From NCBI RefSeq assembly GCF_020564565.1, contig NZ_JAJCTD010000002.1:248001-312000 (forward strand): 64,000 bases of DNA. The letters are read 5' to 3'. The DNA is from Rhodobacter sp. Har01. GTDB taxonomy: Bacteria > Pseudomonadota > Alphaproteobacteria > Rhodobacterales > Rhodobacteraceae. Each line of letters opens with the position of its first letter. The first letter of the stretch is position 1. A model generated the notes under the pieces. That model saw only the letters and a program-made list of their open reading frames with translations, ran no database searches and had not been told where the DNA came from. Both the position numbers and the translations under genes were made by a program. Shown here piece by piece: positions 16,166 through 25,982 of the stretch.

Positions 16166-16890
16166 TCGCTGTCCGCTGGGTGCTATCGCTGGTCTTCGTG
16201 GTGCAGATGTATCTGGCCCTGGCCGCCATCGCGCTGGCCTTTGCCCCCTGGGCGCTGGTCTCGCGCGAGGGCGCCTTTGCCGCGGCGCATGCCTACTGCC
16301 GCTGGGTGCGCTTTACCGCCCGCGTGCTGTGCGGCCTGCGGTCCGAGATCCGCGGCACGCCGCCCACCGGCGAGGTGGTGATCGCCGCCAAGCACCAAAG
16401 CTTTTTCGACATCATCATGATCTTTTCCGCCGTTCCCCGTGGCAAGTTCATCATGAAGCGGGAACTGCTTTACGCGCCGTTCCTGGGCCAATACGCCCTG
16501 CGCATGGGCTGTGTGCCGGTGGATCGCGGCAAGCGCGGCGCCGCCATCGCCAAGATGAAGGCCGATGTCGAGAGAACATCCGGCCTGCCCGGCCAGCTGA
16601 TCATCTACCCGCAGGGCACCCGCGTCGCCCCGGGCGCGAAGAAACCCTACAAGGTGGGCACCGGCCTTCTGTACGACCAGCTTGGCCAGCCCTGCGTGCC
16701 CGCCGCCACCAATGTCGGCGTGTTCTGGCCCCGCCACGGCATCCTGCGCAAGCCCGGTCTTGCCGTGGTGGAATTCCTGCCCGCCATCGAGCCGGGCCTG
16801 CGCGTGCCCGAATTCATGCGGCGGATCGAGACCGAGATCGAGACCGCCTCGAACCGGCTGATGGCCGAGGCCGGGTTCCGGGCGCCCTGA
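16162..16890 (+). CDS. plsC: 1-acyl-sn-glycerol-3-phosphate acyltransferase
   Basis: The 242-residue enzyme acylates lysophosphatidic acid to phosphatidic acid at the inner membrane. The catalytic H78-x4-D83 motif reads KHQSFFD, the substrate-binding region is VPVDRGKRG (about 118-126), and the third motif is YPQGTR (149-154) where most relatives have EGTR. A hydrophobic N-terminal helix spans about residues 8-32. It overlaps ftsX by 4 nt (ATGA) and shares one base with the next gene, so the three or four genes form one operon. Confidence 0.92.
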   Translation: MIAVRWVLSLVFVVQMYLALAAIALAFAPWALVSREGAFAAAHAYCRWVRFTARVLCGLRSEIRGTPPTGEVVIAAKHQSFFDIIMIFSAVPRGKFIMKRELLYAPFLGQYALRMGCVPVDRGKRGAAIAKMKADVERTSGLPGQLIIYPQGTRVAPGAKKPYKVGTGLLYDQLGQPCVPAATNVGVFWPRHGILRKPGLAVVEFLPAIEPGLRVPEFMRRIETEIETASNRLMAEAGFRAP

Positions 16891-17222
16891 TGGCCACCCG
16901 CGCCGAAACCATCGACCACCTGCTCGACCTGTTGTCGGACCTGCCGCTTTCGTCGCGCAAGATGTTCGGCGAATACGCGCTGTATCTGGAGGACAAGGTG
17001 GTGGCGCTGGTCTGCGACGACCAGCTGTTCCTGAAACCCACCGCCGGGGCACTTGCTGCCCTGCCGGGCTGCGCCACCGGCCATCCCTATCCGGGTGCGA
17101 AGCAGCACCTTCTGGTCACCGATGCGCTGGACGACCCGGACCGCGTGAGCCGCGCCTTGCGTGCCATTGCCGCCGACCTGCCGCCGCCAAAACCGAAGCG
17201 GCCGAAAAGGCCGGTCAGCTGA
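16890..17222 (+). CDS. TfoX N-terminal domain protein
   Basis: The 110-residue protein shows the TfoX/Sxy N-domain pattern LSSRKMFGEYALYLEDKVVALVCDD followed by LFLKPTAGA and PYPGAKQHLLV. In gamma-proteobacteria this domain belongs to the competence regulator Sxy/TfoX; stand-alone N-domains are widespread and mostly uncharacterised. The basic PKPKRPKRP tail could bind nucleic acid. The start ATG shares its A with the plsC stop. The 3' end overlaps the tail of a convergent gene by 8 nt. Confidence 0.8.
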   Translation: MATRAETIDHLLDLLSDLPLSSRKMFGEYALYLEDKVVALVCDDQLFLKPTAGALAALPGCATGHPYPGAKQHLLVTDALDDPDRVSRALRAIAADLPPPKPKRPKRPVS

Positions 17223-17706
17223 GCGGGCAGTCGGTCACGTCAAGGTCGACCGCCAGCCGCGCCGAAGGCCCGTAGTCGCGGCCCGAGACGTTGATGTAAA
17301 GCGCGCCTCTGTCGGTGAAGATGTCGGCGTCCGTCACGGGCATGGTGGTGAACGCCTTGTCCACCTTCCAGCCGGAAAACAGCGCGCAATCGGTTTCAAA
17401 GCGCAGCACATAGCCGTTGAACCCGGCGGTGAAGAACTGCCCCATCCCTTTGGGATAGGTCATCTCAACCCGCGACGGCCCGATCTCGACCGTCACCGGC
17501 ACCACGTCCAGCCCGCCGGTCAGGCCCTCTGGCCCAAGCCCAAACTCGATCCCGGCGCCGACCGTGACCGTGCGCCCCCGGGCCTGCAGGAAGGGTGCCG
17601 CCGGATCGTCCCAGGTCATCACGGTAAAGGTGACCAGCCGGCCCTCAAGCGTGCCGGCCCCTGCCGGCAGCGCCAGCAGCGCCGCCAGAACCGCGGCCCT
17701 GATCAT
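17215..17706 (-). CDS. Hypothetical secreted protein
   Basis: A 163-residue protein with a clear signal peptide ([18 protein letters not shown]). The mature part is predicted to be beta-rich, has two cysteines (in DCALFSGW and VTDCPLS), and resembles no family I can name. It starts with a 4-nt ATGA overlap in the stop of sugE, so it belongs to the accA-sugE operon. Its location should be periplasmic. Confidence 0.7.
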   Translation of the reverse strand: MIRAAVLAALLALPAGAGTLEGRLVTFTVMTWDDPAAPFLQARGRTVTVGAGIEFGLGPEGLTGGLDVVPVTVEIGPSRVEMTYPKGMGQFFTAGFNGYVLRFETDCALFSGWKVDKAFTTMPVTDADIFTDRGALYINVSGRDYGPSARLAVDLDVTDCPLS

Positions 17707-18017
17707 GCGAATTTCAGCGCCACGATCCCGGCCAGGATCAGCCCGATCCCGGCCACCCGCAGCGCGTTCACCGGTTCCTGGAACAGGAACACCGCCGCCA
17801 CCGCCGTGCCGACCGCGCCGATGCCCACCCAGACGGCATAGGCCGTGCCCACCGGCAGGGTCCGCATGGCGATGCTCAGCAGCCAGAACGAGGCCACTGC
17901 CATGACCAGCGTGGCGACCGAGGGCCAGAGCCTGGAGAACCCGTCGGAATATTTCAGCCCCAGCGCCCAGCCGGTCTCCATCAGCCCGGCGATGGCGACG
18001 ATGGCCCAGGGGTTCAC
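17703..18017 (-). CDS. sugE: SMR-family efflux protein, SugE/Gdx type
   Basis: The 104-residue protein has four transmembrane helices and the essential glutamate E14 of small multidrug-resistance transporters. The sequence [16 protein letters not shown] in helix 3 is that of the SugE/Gdx group, which exports guanidinium ions, rather than the EmrE multidrug group. It starts with GTG at 18017 overlapping the accA stop by 4 nt. SMR proteins act as dimers; this one has no partner gene, so a dual-topology homodimer is expected. Confidence 0.88.
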   Translation of the reverse strand: MNPWAIVAIAGLMETGWALGLKYSDGFSRLWPSVATLVMAVASFWLLSIAMRTLPVGTAYAVWVGIGAVGTAVAAVFLFQEPVNALRVAGIGLILAGIVALKFA

Positions 18018-18973
18018 GCCGCCAGGCCCTTCGACCCCATGCTCAGGAACTTTTTCCGCCGGTCCGCGATCAGTTCGGCCGGGGTCTTGGCTGTCAGATC
18101 AGCCAGCATGGCCGCAATCGCCTTGCCGACCGATTCAACCGCATCCTTGGGAGACCGTTGCGCGCCGCCCACCGGCTCGGGCACCACCTTGTCGATGATC
18201 CCCAGCTTGGCCAGATCCTGCGCCGTCAGCCGCAGGGCCTCGGCCGCCTCGCGCATCTTCTCGGCGTCCTTCCACAGGATCGAGGCGCAGCCTTCCGGGC
18301 TGATGACGGAATAGATCGAATGCTCCAGCATCGCCACGCGGTTGGCCGTGGCGAAGGCCACCGCCCCGCCCGAGCCGCCCTCGCCGATCACCACGGCGAT
18401 CAGCGGCACGCCCAGGGTCAGGCACTTTTCGGTCGAGCGCGCGATGGCTTCGGCCTGGCCGCGTTCTTCCGCGCCCTTGCCGGGATAGGCGCCGGGGGTG
18501 TCGACCAGGGTGATCACCGGCAGCCGGAAGCGGTCGGCCAGGTCCATCAGGCGAATGGCCTTGCGATAGCCCTCGGGCCGCGCCATGCCGAAGTTGCGCT
18601 CGATCCGGCTTTTGGTGTCGTTGCCCTTTTCGTGGCCGATCACCACCACCGGGCGATCCTCGAACCGCGCGAGGCCGCCCATCACCGAATGGTCATCGGC
18701 AAAGGCGCGGTCGCCGGCCAGCGTGGTGAATTCGGTGAACAGCCCGTCGATGTAGTCCTTGCAGTGCGGCCGGTCCGGGTGCCGCGCGACCTGGCATTTC
18801 TGCCAGGCGGTCAGGCTCTTGTAGAGGTCGCGCAGCGCTTGCTCCGCCTTGCGGTCCAGACCCTCCGCCTCTTTCGAGACATCCATTCCCGGCGAGGTCC
18901 GCGCCATCGCCCGCAGTTCTTCGGCCTTGCCCTCGATCTCGGCGAGGGGCTTCTCGAAGTCGAGATAGATCAT
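18014..18973 (-). CDS. accA: Acetyl-CoA carboxylase carboxyltransferase subunit alpha
   Basis: The 319-residue subunit pairs with AccD to move the carboxyl group from biotin to acetyl-CoA, the first step of fatty-acid synthesis. [16 protein letters not shown] is the standard start (ATG 18973, GAGG upstream), and [29 protein letters not shown] and [10 protein letters not shown] (the oxyanion and CoA-binding glycine loop) are all intact. The much longer frame to 19135 has no support. Head gene of an operon with sugE and a small secreted protein. Confidence 0.96.
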   Translation of the reverse strand: MIYLDFEKPLAEIEGKAEELRAMARTSPGMDVSKEAEGLDRKAEQALRDLYKSLTAWQKCQVARHPDRPHCKDYIDGLFTEFTTLAGDRAFADDHSVMGGLARFEDRPVVVIGHEKGNDTKSRIERNFGMARPEGYRKAIRLMDLADRFRLPVITLVDTPGAYPGKGAEERGQAEAIARSTEKCLTLGVPLIAVVIGEGGSGGAVAFATANRVAMLEHSIYSVISPEGCASILWKDAEKMREAAEALRLTAQDLAKLGIIDKVVPEPVGGAQRSPKDAVESVGKAIAAMLADLTAKTPAELIADRRKKFLSMGSKGLAA

Positions 18974-19109
18974 CACGCATCCTCGTCCGGACAGGGTTCC
19001 TATATGGCCGCCGGCCGAACAAAGTGCAACTCGGCAAGATTTGCGGATGGGCCCCGTGCGACGTTCTGCGCGGAGGCCCCGCGACGCCCTCCGAAAGGAC
19101 CGAAGAGCG

Positions 19110-19952
19110 ATGAAGACTCCACAGGAAAAGCGCATTCTCAGGGTGCTGGACTACATCCACGCCAATCCGGCGGCCGATCTGTCGCTGGACGCGCTGGCCG
19201 ATGTTGCCGCGATGAGCCGGTTCCACTGGCACCGCGTGTTCCGCGCGCTGACCGGCGAAACGGCGGCCCAGGCGGTGCGCCGGCTGCGGATGTTCCACGC
19301 CTCGGCGGCCCTGGTGCAGACTGACCAGCCGGTGGCGCAGATTGCGCGCGATGTGGGCTACGACAGCCTCGCCAGCTTTACCCGGGCCTTCAGCGAAAGC
19401 TTCGGAATGACGCCGCGGGCCTTCCGCAACCGGGGCGAACTGCGCCCCTTTACCCCCCTGACCATACCGGAGATCCTGATCATGTTTCCTGTCGAGATCC
19501 GTTCCGAGCCGGCCCGCAAGCTGGCCGCCCTGCCGCACAGCGGCCCCTACCACGCCATCGGCCACGCCTTCGAAAGGCTTTCGGCCCTGATGGCGACGCG
19601 CAAGTTGTTCCCTTACGTCGGCGCCATGATCGCCGTCTATTACGACGACCCCTCGGCCACCCCGTCCGACAAGCTGCGCAGCCATGCCGGCTTTGAGCTG
19701 TCGCCGCAGGCCCCCCGGATGGCCGCGCCGATCGAGACCGTCAACCTGCCCGCCGGCCGACGCGCCGTGTTGACACACACTGGCCCCTATGCCGGGCTGC
19801 AGGCCGGCTATGACCAGCTCTATTCGATCTGGTTGCCGAAATCGGGCGAGGAACCTGCTGACGTGCCGCCGTTCGAGGTCTATCTCAACTCGCCTGTGGA
19901 CACGCCGCCCGACAAGCTGGTCACCGAAATCTGCCTGCCGCTGAAGGGCTGA
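19110..19952 (+). CDS. AraC-family regulator with GyrI-like effector domain
   Basis: The 280-residue protein has an N-terminal double helix-turn-helix of the AraC type (about residues 8-105; [16 protein letters not shown] and [22 protein letters not shown]) and a C-terminal GyrI-like small-molecule-binding domain (about 125-280). This Rob/SoxS-like layout with the DNA-binding part first is typical of regulators sensing drugs or other hydrophobic ligands. ATG 19110 is chosen since the HTH starts there. It is divergent from accA (136-nt gap) and its target is not evident. Confidence 0.87.
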   Translation: MKTPQEKRILRVLDYIHANPAADLSLDALADVAAMSRFHWHRVFRALTGETAAQAVRRLRMFHASAALVQTDQPVAQIARDVGYDSLASFTRAFSESFGMTPRAFRNRGELRPFTPLTIPEILIMFPVEIRSEPARKLAALPHSGPYHAIGHAFERLSALMATRKLFPYVGAMIAVYYDDPSATPSDKLRSHAGFELSPQAPRMAAPIETVNLPAGRRAVLTHTGPYAGLQAGYDQLYSIWLPKSGEEPADVPPFEVYLNSPVDTPPDKLVTEICLPLKG

Positions 19953-19977
19953 CGGCGACCGACGAGCGGACAGCAGA

Positions 19978-20012
19978 GCAGAACCCTGCCGACCGATGGC
20001 GCGGGGTTCTGC
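19978..20012. terminator. Hairpin between convergent AraC gene and tRNA-Thr
   Basis: GCAGAACCC (19978-19986) and GGGTTCTGC (20004-20012) are perfect 9-bp complements with a 17-nt loop. There is no T-run on either strand, so the terminator role rests on position. Confidence 0.4.
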
Positions 20013-20043
20013 CGACGGCCTGATCTCTTGCCAAGAACGGAAT

Positions 20044-20119
20044 TGGTGCCGCTGAAGGGACTCGAACCCCCGACCCCATCATTACGAATGACGTGCTCTA
20101 CCAGCTGAGCTACAGCGGC
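20044..20119 (-). tRNA. tRNA-Thr (anticodon CGT)
   Basis: The minus strand reads GCCGCTG ... CAGCGGC A CCA. The D arm is TAGCTCAGCTGGTAGAGC, the anticodon stem CGTCA/TGATG (one G-T pair) encloses TTCGTAA with anticodon CGT, and the T arm is GGGGGTTCGAGTCCC. The CCA end is encoded (20046-20044). Confidence 0.96.
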
Positions 20120-20218
20120 AACCTTCTTCGGCAAGCCCCTACTATGGCCCGTTCGGATATGCAAGTCGCCGCAAGACCCGGTCCGGGACGGGCGCGCGGG
20201 CTTGCCTCTGGCCCGCCT

Positions 20219-21685
20219 TCACGACGGACTTCGGGTGATGTCCTCTGGCCGGATCTCGACGACTTCCTCGGCAATGCCTGGCAGCAGCGCCGTTGGTGCT
20301 CGCTGCGGGGCCCCGGTCAGGATCGGAGAGATGTCGGCAACCACGGCGGTATGCGACTGCCGCGAGGCGACCGGCTCGCGCCAGGTCAGCGTATCGAAGC
20401 TGCCGCAGGACCGGCAGACCGGGTTCCATTCGGCCTGGACGGCTTCGCACTTGTCGCAGCACCACTGCGGCCCGCGCGAGGCGGTCAGCGCCCGGGCCAG
20501 AATCGCCCGCACCTCGGCGTCGTCGGTGCCCAGGCCGCGTTCCGCCGCAGCCAGGATCGCCAGCGTGCGCTGGGTCGGATGCTTTTCGGCCAGGCTGCCC
20601 AGAATGCGGCGGGCGCCCCGGAAATCTTCGTTCAACAGCATCAGTTCGGCCTGCAGAAGGCGGGTTTCCTCGTCGCTGGTACGGGTGGTGAGCAGCGGCT
20701 TGAACCGGCGCAGGCGGGCCGAGGCGGATTCGTTGGGCTCGATGGCGGCGAAGGCGGCGGCCAGATCGGGGTGCGGACGGGCCTCCCAGGCCTTTTTCAG
20801 CACCCGCATCGCGTTCTTCTTGTCGCCCTTCTCGACCAGCGCCCGCGAAGCGATGACGGCGGCCGGGATCAGGTCGGGCGACATCTTGTTGGCCTCGATC
20901 GCGGCCTCGCGGGCCTCGATCGTGCTGCCCTCGTCCAGCACGGTCTTGGCCTCTTGCAGCGCCAGGAGCGCGTCGCGCCGGCGATAGACGCTGCGCGGCA
21001 GTTCACCCGTGCGCAGCTTTTCGTTCAGCGTGGCGCGCGCACCTTTCCAGTCGGCCGTGTCGGTCTGCAGCTTCAGCAGCACGTCCTGTGTCTCGCTGTG
21101 CCTTGGACGCAGCGCCAGCGCCTTTTCGGCCAGCTTCAGCGCGGTGGCGGTGTCGCCGGTGGCCAGCTTCTGCCGCATCAGGCCACGGATCGCCACGAAG
21201 CGGGTCTTGTCCGAGGCCAGCATCGACTTGTAGGCCGACATCGCCGTCTTGCCGTCACCCGCGGCCTCGGCCGCCTGAGCGGTGAGAAGCGTGGTCAGTT
21301 CCGGCTTCTTCAACAGCTTTTCCGCCGTCCGCGCCCGGCTGAGCGCCAGGTTCGCCTCGCCCGATGCCAGCGCCACCATGCCCTCGCTCAGGGCGGTGAA
21401 GCCGCGCCGTTCGCGGTTGCGGTCGAAGTAGCGGGTGATTGCCGTCTCATCGCCGTTCAGAAAACGGAACACCGCGACCAGCAGGCCCAGCAGGCGAAGG
21501 AAGAGCCAGATCCCCAGCACCAGCCCCACGGCGGCGATTGCCGCCTGCAGCGGGCCCAGGGTGAATTCCTGTCCGAAGACCCAGATGCGGACTTCGCCGC
21601 TGCTTTCCAGCAGGGTTTCGGCCAGGATCGCAAGCCCCGCAATCGCGGCGAGGAAGATGACAACCTTGGTAAGAGACCAGAGCAT
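20219..21685 (-). CDS. hemY: HemY-domain membrane protein with TPRs and C-terminal zinc ribbon
   Basis: The 488-residue protein has two N-terminal membrane helices (about 4-24 and 43-65), the HemY N domain (YFDRNRERRGFTALSEGMVALASG), a long TPR-like helical middle, and a four-cysteine zinc-ribbon-like motif near residues 407-428 (CxxC ... CxxC). The family is conserved next to hemD in proteobacteria and is linked to porphyrin synthesis by location only; it is not protoporphyrinogen oxidase despite the name. Ten nucleotides separate it from the upstream mitofilin-like gene. The zinc ribbon resembles that of LapB-type TPR proteins. Confidence 0.85.
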   Translation of the reverse strand: MLWSLTKVVIFLAAIAGLAILAETLLESSGEVRIWVFGQEFTLGPLQAAIAAVGLVLGIWLFLRLLGLLVAVFRFLNGDETAITRYFDRNRERRGFTALSEGMVALASGEANLALSRARTAEKLLKKPELTTLLTAQAAEAAGDGKTAMSAYKSMLASDKTRFVAIRGLMRQKLATGDTATALKLAEKALALRPRHSETQDVLLKLQTDTADWKGARATLNEKLRTGELPRSVYRRRDALLALQEAKTVLDEGSTIEAREAAIEANKMSPDLIPAAVIASRALVEKGDKKNAMRVLKKAWEARPHPDLAAAFAAIEPNESASARLRRFKPLLTTRTSDEETRLLQAELMLLNEDFRGARRILGSLAEKHPTQRTLAILAAAERGLGTDDAEVRAILARALTASRGPQWCCDKCEAVQAEWNPVCRSCGSFDTLTWREPVASRQSHTAVVADISPILTGAPQRAPTALLPGIAEEVVEIRPEDITRSPS

Positions 21686-21695
21686 CTGCTTCTCC

Positions 21696-22853
21696 TCAGG
21701 GCGTTTTCAGGGTTGCCAGAGCGTCTGTCGCGGCAAGGTGGTCCTTGGCCAGCGTCATCCAGTCGGCCAAGGCGGCCTGGCCTTCGGGCGGCAGGCCGGT
21801 CAGTTCGGTCAGAGCATCGGTCACCCGGCCCTCGCGCAGCGCGGCCTCGGCGCGCGACAGCACGGCGTCGGGGTCGCTGCCTTCGCGCGGGGTCAGCGAG
21901 CGGGCGCCGGTCTGCACCCGCAGGAAGGACCACAGGCGGTCGCCCATGCCACCGCCGCCGCCCTGCGCCCGCAACGAGGCATCCAGGGCCGCGCGGGCCG
22001 GTTCGGCAAAGGCGTCGGTCAGCCGGGCCAACGTCGGCATGCCGGCGTCGGCGTATTTCTTGACGATCTCGGGCACCGCGACATCGCCCAGCGCCGCCAG
22101 TTCGGCGGCATAGGGCGCCCCGCTTTCGGCCGCCTGGTGCAACGCCGCCAGCGTCGCCGCGCGCTTGACGGCGGCTTCGGCCGCGGCCTCTTCGGCCCGC
22201 ACGCGTTCCATGTTGGCCGATTCCCAGGCCGCCATCTCGTCGCGGGCGATCTGGCGCAGGGTTTCGGGGTCGCTGGTTTCGACCGGCGCGGCCTTGAGCG
22301 TGGCCAGGTCTGCCTTCACCGTCTCGACCGCGGCGGTCAGCGCCGCGAGGCCGGCCTGCGACACCGACCCGTCCGAACTTTGCGTGGCCGCCGAGGCCAG
22401 CGCGGTGTCGAGCGCGTCGATGCGCGCGCTCAGCGCCGTCATCTGGTCGGGCAAGCCGGTCAGGCCGGCAAGCGCCGCCGTGGTGCGCGCGTCAAGGTCC
22501 GCCGTTGCCGTCGCCACCTCGGTCCGGGCGGCGGCAAGGGCGCCGTCCAGCGCGGCGGTGCGATCCGTCAGGTCGGTGCGCAGGGTGACGATGTCCGTGG
22601 CAAGGGTGCCGATCTGCTGCTTCAGCGCCTCGTCATCCGCCGCGGGCCGCAGTTTCAGCAGGTCGAAGTGCGACAGGCCAAAGCCCAGCCCGGCAGCCAG
22701 AGCGCCGCCCAAAAGAGGTGCGATAAATCCAGCTTTTCTTGGCGGCGGTGTCGGTCGCTGTTTGCGGGGAATCGGCTCCGGCTTGCGCTCTGGTTCTGGC
22801 GCAGACTCGGGGCCGGAGTCCGGGATCGTGAGATCATCGTTGGGCATTTGCAT
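21696..22853 (-). CDS. Mitofilin / HemX-like inner-membrane protein
   Basis: The 385-residue, Ala-rich protein has a proline-rich cytoplasmic N-terminus, one membrane helix (about 42-60), a coiled-coil region (about 75-225) and a C-terminal helical domain with TPTLARLTDAFAEPAR-like spacing. It corresponds to the alphaproteobacterial COG4223 proteins, which are homologues of mitochondrial mitofilin (MICOS) and occupy the hemX position between hemD and hemY. A role in inner-membrane shaping is known for relatives in photosynthetic bacteria and is inferred here. ATG 22853 is kept; ATG 22847 is an alternative with a better-spaced GGGG. Confidence 0.75.
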   Translation of the reverse strand: MQMPNDDLTIPDSGPESAPEPERKPEPIPRKQRPTPPPRKAGFIAPLLGGALAAGLGFGLSHFDLLKLRPAADDEALKQQIGTLATDIVTLRTDLTDRTAALDGALAAARTEVATATADLDARTTAALAGLTGLPDQMTALSARIDALDTALASAATQSSDGSVSQAGLAALTAAVETVKADLATLKAAPVETSDPETLRQIARDEMAAWESANMERVRAEEAAAEAAVKRAATLAALHQAAESGAPYAAELAALGDVAVPEIVKKYADAGMPTLARLTDAFAEPARAALDASLRAQGGGGGMGDRLWSFLRVQTGARSLTPREGSDPDAVLSRAEAALREGRVTDALTELTGLPPEGQAALADWMTLAKDHLAATDALATLKTP

Positions 22854-22900
22854 CCCCGGATTTGGCTGGCCCTTAGACTAACCGCTTGCCGCAGGAAGCT

Positions 22901-23641
22901 TCAAGGCACGCCGAGCGAGATCGCGCGGGAGATTGCTGCAATCATGGCGGGCGCGTCGGGCCGCTCGGCCACCACCGCAAGGCGGGCCAGATCGGGCGGC
23001 AGGGCGGCCGCGACATTGCCGCTCATCGCCACCGGCAAAAGCGTGGCAGATCGCGTTTCAGGCAATGCCTGCACGAACAAACGGGCTGTTCGCGGCGAAA
23101 ACAGCGGCACGACGACCGGCCCCGGAGCGGCGATCACGGCCATCGCTTCGGCGGTTGGAAGACACTCTTTCTGCGCGTAGACCACGGCTTCGGCGACCTG
23201 CCGGCCCGGCAGCAGCGACAACAAGTCGCCGGCCCGATCCTGACCTCGAAGCCAGAGAAGCGGACCTTCGTCGGGCCGCGAGAGAATCAGTGCCGCCAGA
23301 TTCTCGACCGCCCCGCCGGCCGAGATGGCGTCGAAACCGCTTGCCCGGGCCACCTCGGCGGTGCGGTCGCCGACGCAAAAGGCGCGGCCGGGCAGCGGCT
23401 GGCCGGCGTCGCGCAGCCGTGCGGCCGCCCGCACACCGGTTTCCGACGACAGGATGACGGCCCCGAAAGGGCCGGCCGGAAGGTCGGGGGTCAGCAGCAC
23501 CTCGGCCATCAGCGGCGTCTTCAGCGCGGTCACCGCAGCACCGAACGCGGCGCAGAGGTCTTCGGCAAAGCGGCTGGCTTGCGGCTCGGGTCGGGTGATC
23601 AGCACGGGAACGGCAGTCGGGATTGCGGATTGTCTGGTCAT
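22901..23641 (-). CDS. hemD: Uroporphyrinogen-III synthase
   Basis: The 246-residue enzyme closes hydroxymethylbilane to uroporphyrinogen III in heme, chlorophyll and cobalamin synthesis. Family features are weak but present: [16 protein letters not shown] at the start, [14 protein letters not shown] near residue 75, [18 protein letters not shown] near 97, and [17 protein letters not shown] 23641 gives the typical length; the open frame to 23995 covers tsaD on the other strand. Start codons of hemD and the divergent tsaD are only 43 nt apart. hemC, often the upstream neighbour, is not in the window. Confidence 0.85.
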   Translation of the reverse strand: MTRQSAIPTAVPVLITRPEPQASRFAEDLCAAFGAAVTALKTPLMAEVLLTPDLPAGPFGAVILSSETGVRAAARLRDAGQPLPGRAFCVGDRTAEVARASGFDAISAGGAVENLAALILSRPDEGPLLWLRGQDRAGDLLSLLPGRQVAEAVVYAQKECLPTAEAMAVIAAPGPVVVPLFSPRTARLFVQALPETRSATLLPVAMSGNVAAALPPDLARLAVVAERPDAPAMIAAISRAISLGVP

Positions 23642-23684
23642 GGGCGCGATGCTACCTGCGGGGCGCAGGGGGCTACAAGCTGCG

Positions 23685-24767
23685 ATGGGCAAGGCGCTGA
23701 CATTCCTGGGGATCGAATCCAGCTGCGATGACACCGCAGCGGCGGTCGTGCGGCTGGCGCCGGATGGCAGCGGGGCGATCCTGTCTTCGGTGGTCGAGGG
23801 CCAGGCGGCGCTGCATGCCCCCTTTGGCGGCGTGGTGCCCGAGATCGCCGCGCGCGCCCATGCCGAGAAGCTGGACCATGCGATCGAGGCGGCGCTTTCT
23901 GCGGCCCTGGTGACGCTGTCCGATCTGGACGGCATCGCCGTGACCGCCGGGCCGGGGCTGATCGGGGGGATTCTCTCGGGGCTGATGCTGGCCAAGGGGC
24001 TGTGCGCGGCGACCGGGTTGCCGATGGTGGGGGTGAACCATCTGGCCGGCCATGCGCTGACGCCGCGGCTGACCGACGGGATCGGGTTTCCCTATCTGAT
24101 GCTGCTGGTCTCGGGCGGGCATTGCCAGTTTCTGATGGTGCGCGGGCCGGAAGAGTTTCACCGGCTGGGCAGCACCATCGACGATGCCCCGGGCGAGGCC
24201 TTTGACAAGGTGGCCAAGCTCATGGGCCTGCCGCAACCGGGCGGGCCGGCGGTCGAGGCCGAGGCGGCGGCGGGCGATCCGCTGCGGTTCCGGTTGCCGC
24301 GGCCGCTGCTGGACCGGCCGGGGTGCGACCTGTCGTTCAGCGGGCTGAAGACGGCGGTGCTGCGGGCGCGTGACGAGGTGGTGGCGGCAAAGGGCGGGCT
24401 GACGGTGCAGGACCGGCGCGATCTGTGCGCCGGGTTCCAGGCGGCGGTGGCCGATGTGCTGGCCGAGAAGACCGGGCGCGCGCTGGCGCTGTGCCCGGTG
24501 CCGGTGATCGCGGTGGCCGGGGGCGTGGCGGCGAACGGGATGATCCGGGCGCGGCTGGAAGCCGTGGCCCGTGCGGCGGGGGTGCAGTTCCTGGCGCCGC
24601 CGCTGAAGCTGTGCACAGACAATGCGGCGATGATCGCCTGGGCGGGGATCGAGCGGTTCCGGCTGGGCCATTGCGACGGGCCGGAGTTGGCGGCGCGGTC
24701 GCGCTGGCCGCTGGATGCGACGGCGGTGCCCCTGATCGGGTCGGGCAAGCGGGGGGCGAAGGCATGA
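23685..24767 (+). CDS. tsaD: tRNA N6-adenosine threonylcarbamoyltransferase
   Basis: The 360-residue ASKHA-fold enzyme transfers threonylcarbamoyl to A37 of ANN-decoding tRNAs with TsaB and TsaE. It opens with [15 protein letters not shown], and the metal-binding histidines are H119 and H123 in [14 protein letters not shown] and [11 protein letters not shown] are the phosphate and ATP segments. tsaE is in the same window (36.9 kb). ATG 23685 is chosen from the conserved start; an upstream frame is antisense to hemD. gpsA overlaps it by 4 nt. Confidence 0.95.
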   Translation: MGKALTFLGIESSCDDTAAAVVRLAPDGSGAILSSVVEGQAALHAPFGGVVPEIAARAHAEKLDHAIEAALSAALVTLSDLDGIAVTAGPGLIGGILSGLMLAKGLCAATGLPMVGVNHLAGHALTPRLTDGIGFPYLMLLVSGGHCQFLMVRGPEEFHRLGSTIDDAPGEAFDKVAKLMGLPQPGGPAVEAEAAAGDPLRFRLPRPLLDRPGCDLSFSGLKTAVLRARDEVVAAKGGLTVQDRRDLCAGFQAAVADVLAEKTGRALALCPVPVIAVAGGVAANGMIRARLEAVARAAGVQFLAPPLKLCTDNAAMIAWAGIERFRLGHCDGPELAARSRWPLDATAVPLIGSGKRGAKA

Positions 24768-25705
24768 TCGCGATTGCGGGCGGGGGCGCCTTCGGCACGG
24801 CGCTGGCGGTGGCCTTTGCCGCCGACGGGCGGCGGGTGCGGCTGTGGGGCCGCGACCCCAGGCTGGCGGCGCTGCGGGAAAGCCCCAAGCTGCCGGGCGT
24901 GGCGCTGCCGGCGACGGTGGATGTGGTCGAAAGCGTCTCTGACCTGGCGGAAAACGGGCCGGTGCTGCTGGCAATGCCGATGCAGGCGCTGCGCGATTTC
25001 CTGGGGTCCGACGGGCAACCGCTGCTGGGCGAAGACCTGGTCGCCTGCTGCAAGGGCATCGACCTGGCCACCCTGCAAGGCCCGGCCGACGTGATCGCGG
25101 CGGCGGGCGCGCGGGCGGCAATGGCGGTGCTGACCGGGCCGAGCTTTGCCGCTGACATTGCGCGCGGGCTGCCGACGGCGCTGACGCTGGCTTGCGCCGG
25201 ACCGCAGGCCGAGGCGTTGCAGGCGGCGCTGTCCACCGCAACGCTGCGGATCTACCGCACCGACGATGTGGTCGGGGCCGAACTGGGCGGAGCCTTGAAG
25301 AACGTCGTCGCCATCGGCGCCGGGGTGGTGATCGGCGCCGGCCTGGGTGACAGCGCGCGGGCGGCCCTGGTGACGCGCGGCTATGCCGAGATGGGGCGGT
25401 TCGCCCTGGCGCTGGGGGCGCGGGCCGAAACGCTGGCAGGGCTGTCGGGCTTGGGCGATCTTCTGTTGACCTGCACCAGCGCGCAGTCGCGGAATTTTGC
25501 CCACGGGCTGGCGCTGGGGGCCGGCAAGGTTCCGCCGCAGGCGACGGTCGAGGGAATCGCCACCGCGCGGGCGGTGGGTCGGCTGGCGGCCGAGCGGGGG
25601 GTGGATATGCCGGTCGCGGCCATGGTGGCGCGACTGGTGGCAGGTGAAATCGGGGTGGGCGAGGCCGTGAAGGCGCTGATGACCCGCCCGTTGAAACAGG
25701 AGTAA
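24764..25705 (+). CDS. gpsA: Glycerol-3-phosphate dehydrogenase [NAD(P)+]
   Basis: The 313-residue enzyme reduces dihydroxyacetone phosphate to sn-glycerol 3-phosphate for phospholipid synthesis. The dinucleotide site is [12 protein letters not shown] at the N-terminus, followed by [15 protein letters not shown], the catalytic-lysine helix [12 protein letters not shown], and [18 protein letters not shown] near residue 225. The ATGA overlap with tsaD indicates coupled translation. Confidence 0.95.
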   Translation: MIAIAGGGAFGTALAVAFAADGRRVRLWGRDPRLAALRESPKLPGVALPATVDVVESVSDLAENGPVLLAMPMQALRDFLGSDGQPLLGEDLVACCKGIDLATLQGPADVIAAAGARAAMAVLTGPSFAADIARGLPTALTLACAGPQAEALQAALSTATLRIYRTDDVVGAELGGALKNVVAIGAGVVIGAGLGDSARAALVTRGYAEMGRFALALGARAETLAGLSGLGDLLLTCTSAQSRNFAHGLALGAGKVPPQATVEGIATARAVGRLAAERGVDMPVAAMVARLVAGEIGVGEAVKALMTRPLKQE

Positions 25706-25709
25706 GACC

Positions 25710-25982
25710 ATGCACGTGGCACTGATCTGCATCGACAAACCGGGGCAGCTGGAACTGCGCAAAGCCAAGCGCGAGGCGCATCTGGCCTATATCGAGGCCA
25801 GCGGCGTGGTCGAGATGGCGGGGCCGTTCCTGTCGCCCTCGGGCGAGATGGTGGGATCACTGGTGATTCTCGACGTGGCGCGGCTGAGCGACGGTGAAGA
25901 CTGGGCGGAGGCCGACCCCTATGCGATGGCGGGGCTGTTCGAGAGCGTCGAGATCCGGGAGTGGAAGAAGGTGATCGGATGA
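25710..25982 (+). CDS. YciI-family protein
   Basis: A 90-residue protein with the ferredoxin-like YciI fold: MHVALICIDKPG, AHLAYIEASG, AGPFLSPSGEMVGSLVIL and EADPYAMAGLFESVEIREW. The conserved His (H23) and Asp (in ADPY) form the putative active site. E. coli YciI and relatives include dehydrochlorinase-like enzymes, but most are uncharacterised. Four nt after gpsA and overlapping the next gene by 4 nt; it is in the tsaD-gpsA operon. Confidence 0.88.
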   Translation: MHVALICIDKPGQLELRKAKREAHLAYIEASGVVEMAGPFLSPSGEMVGSLVILDVARLSDGEDWAEADPYAMAGLFESVEIREWKKVIG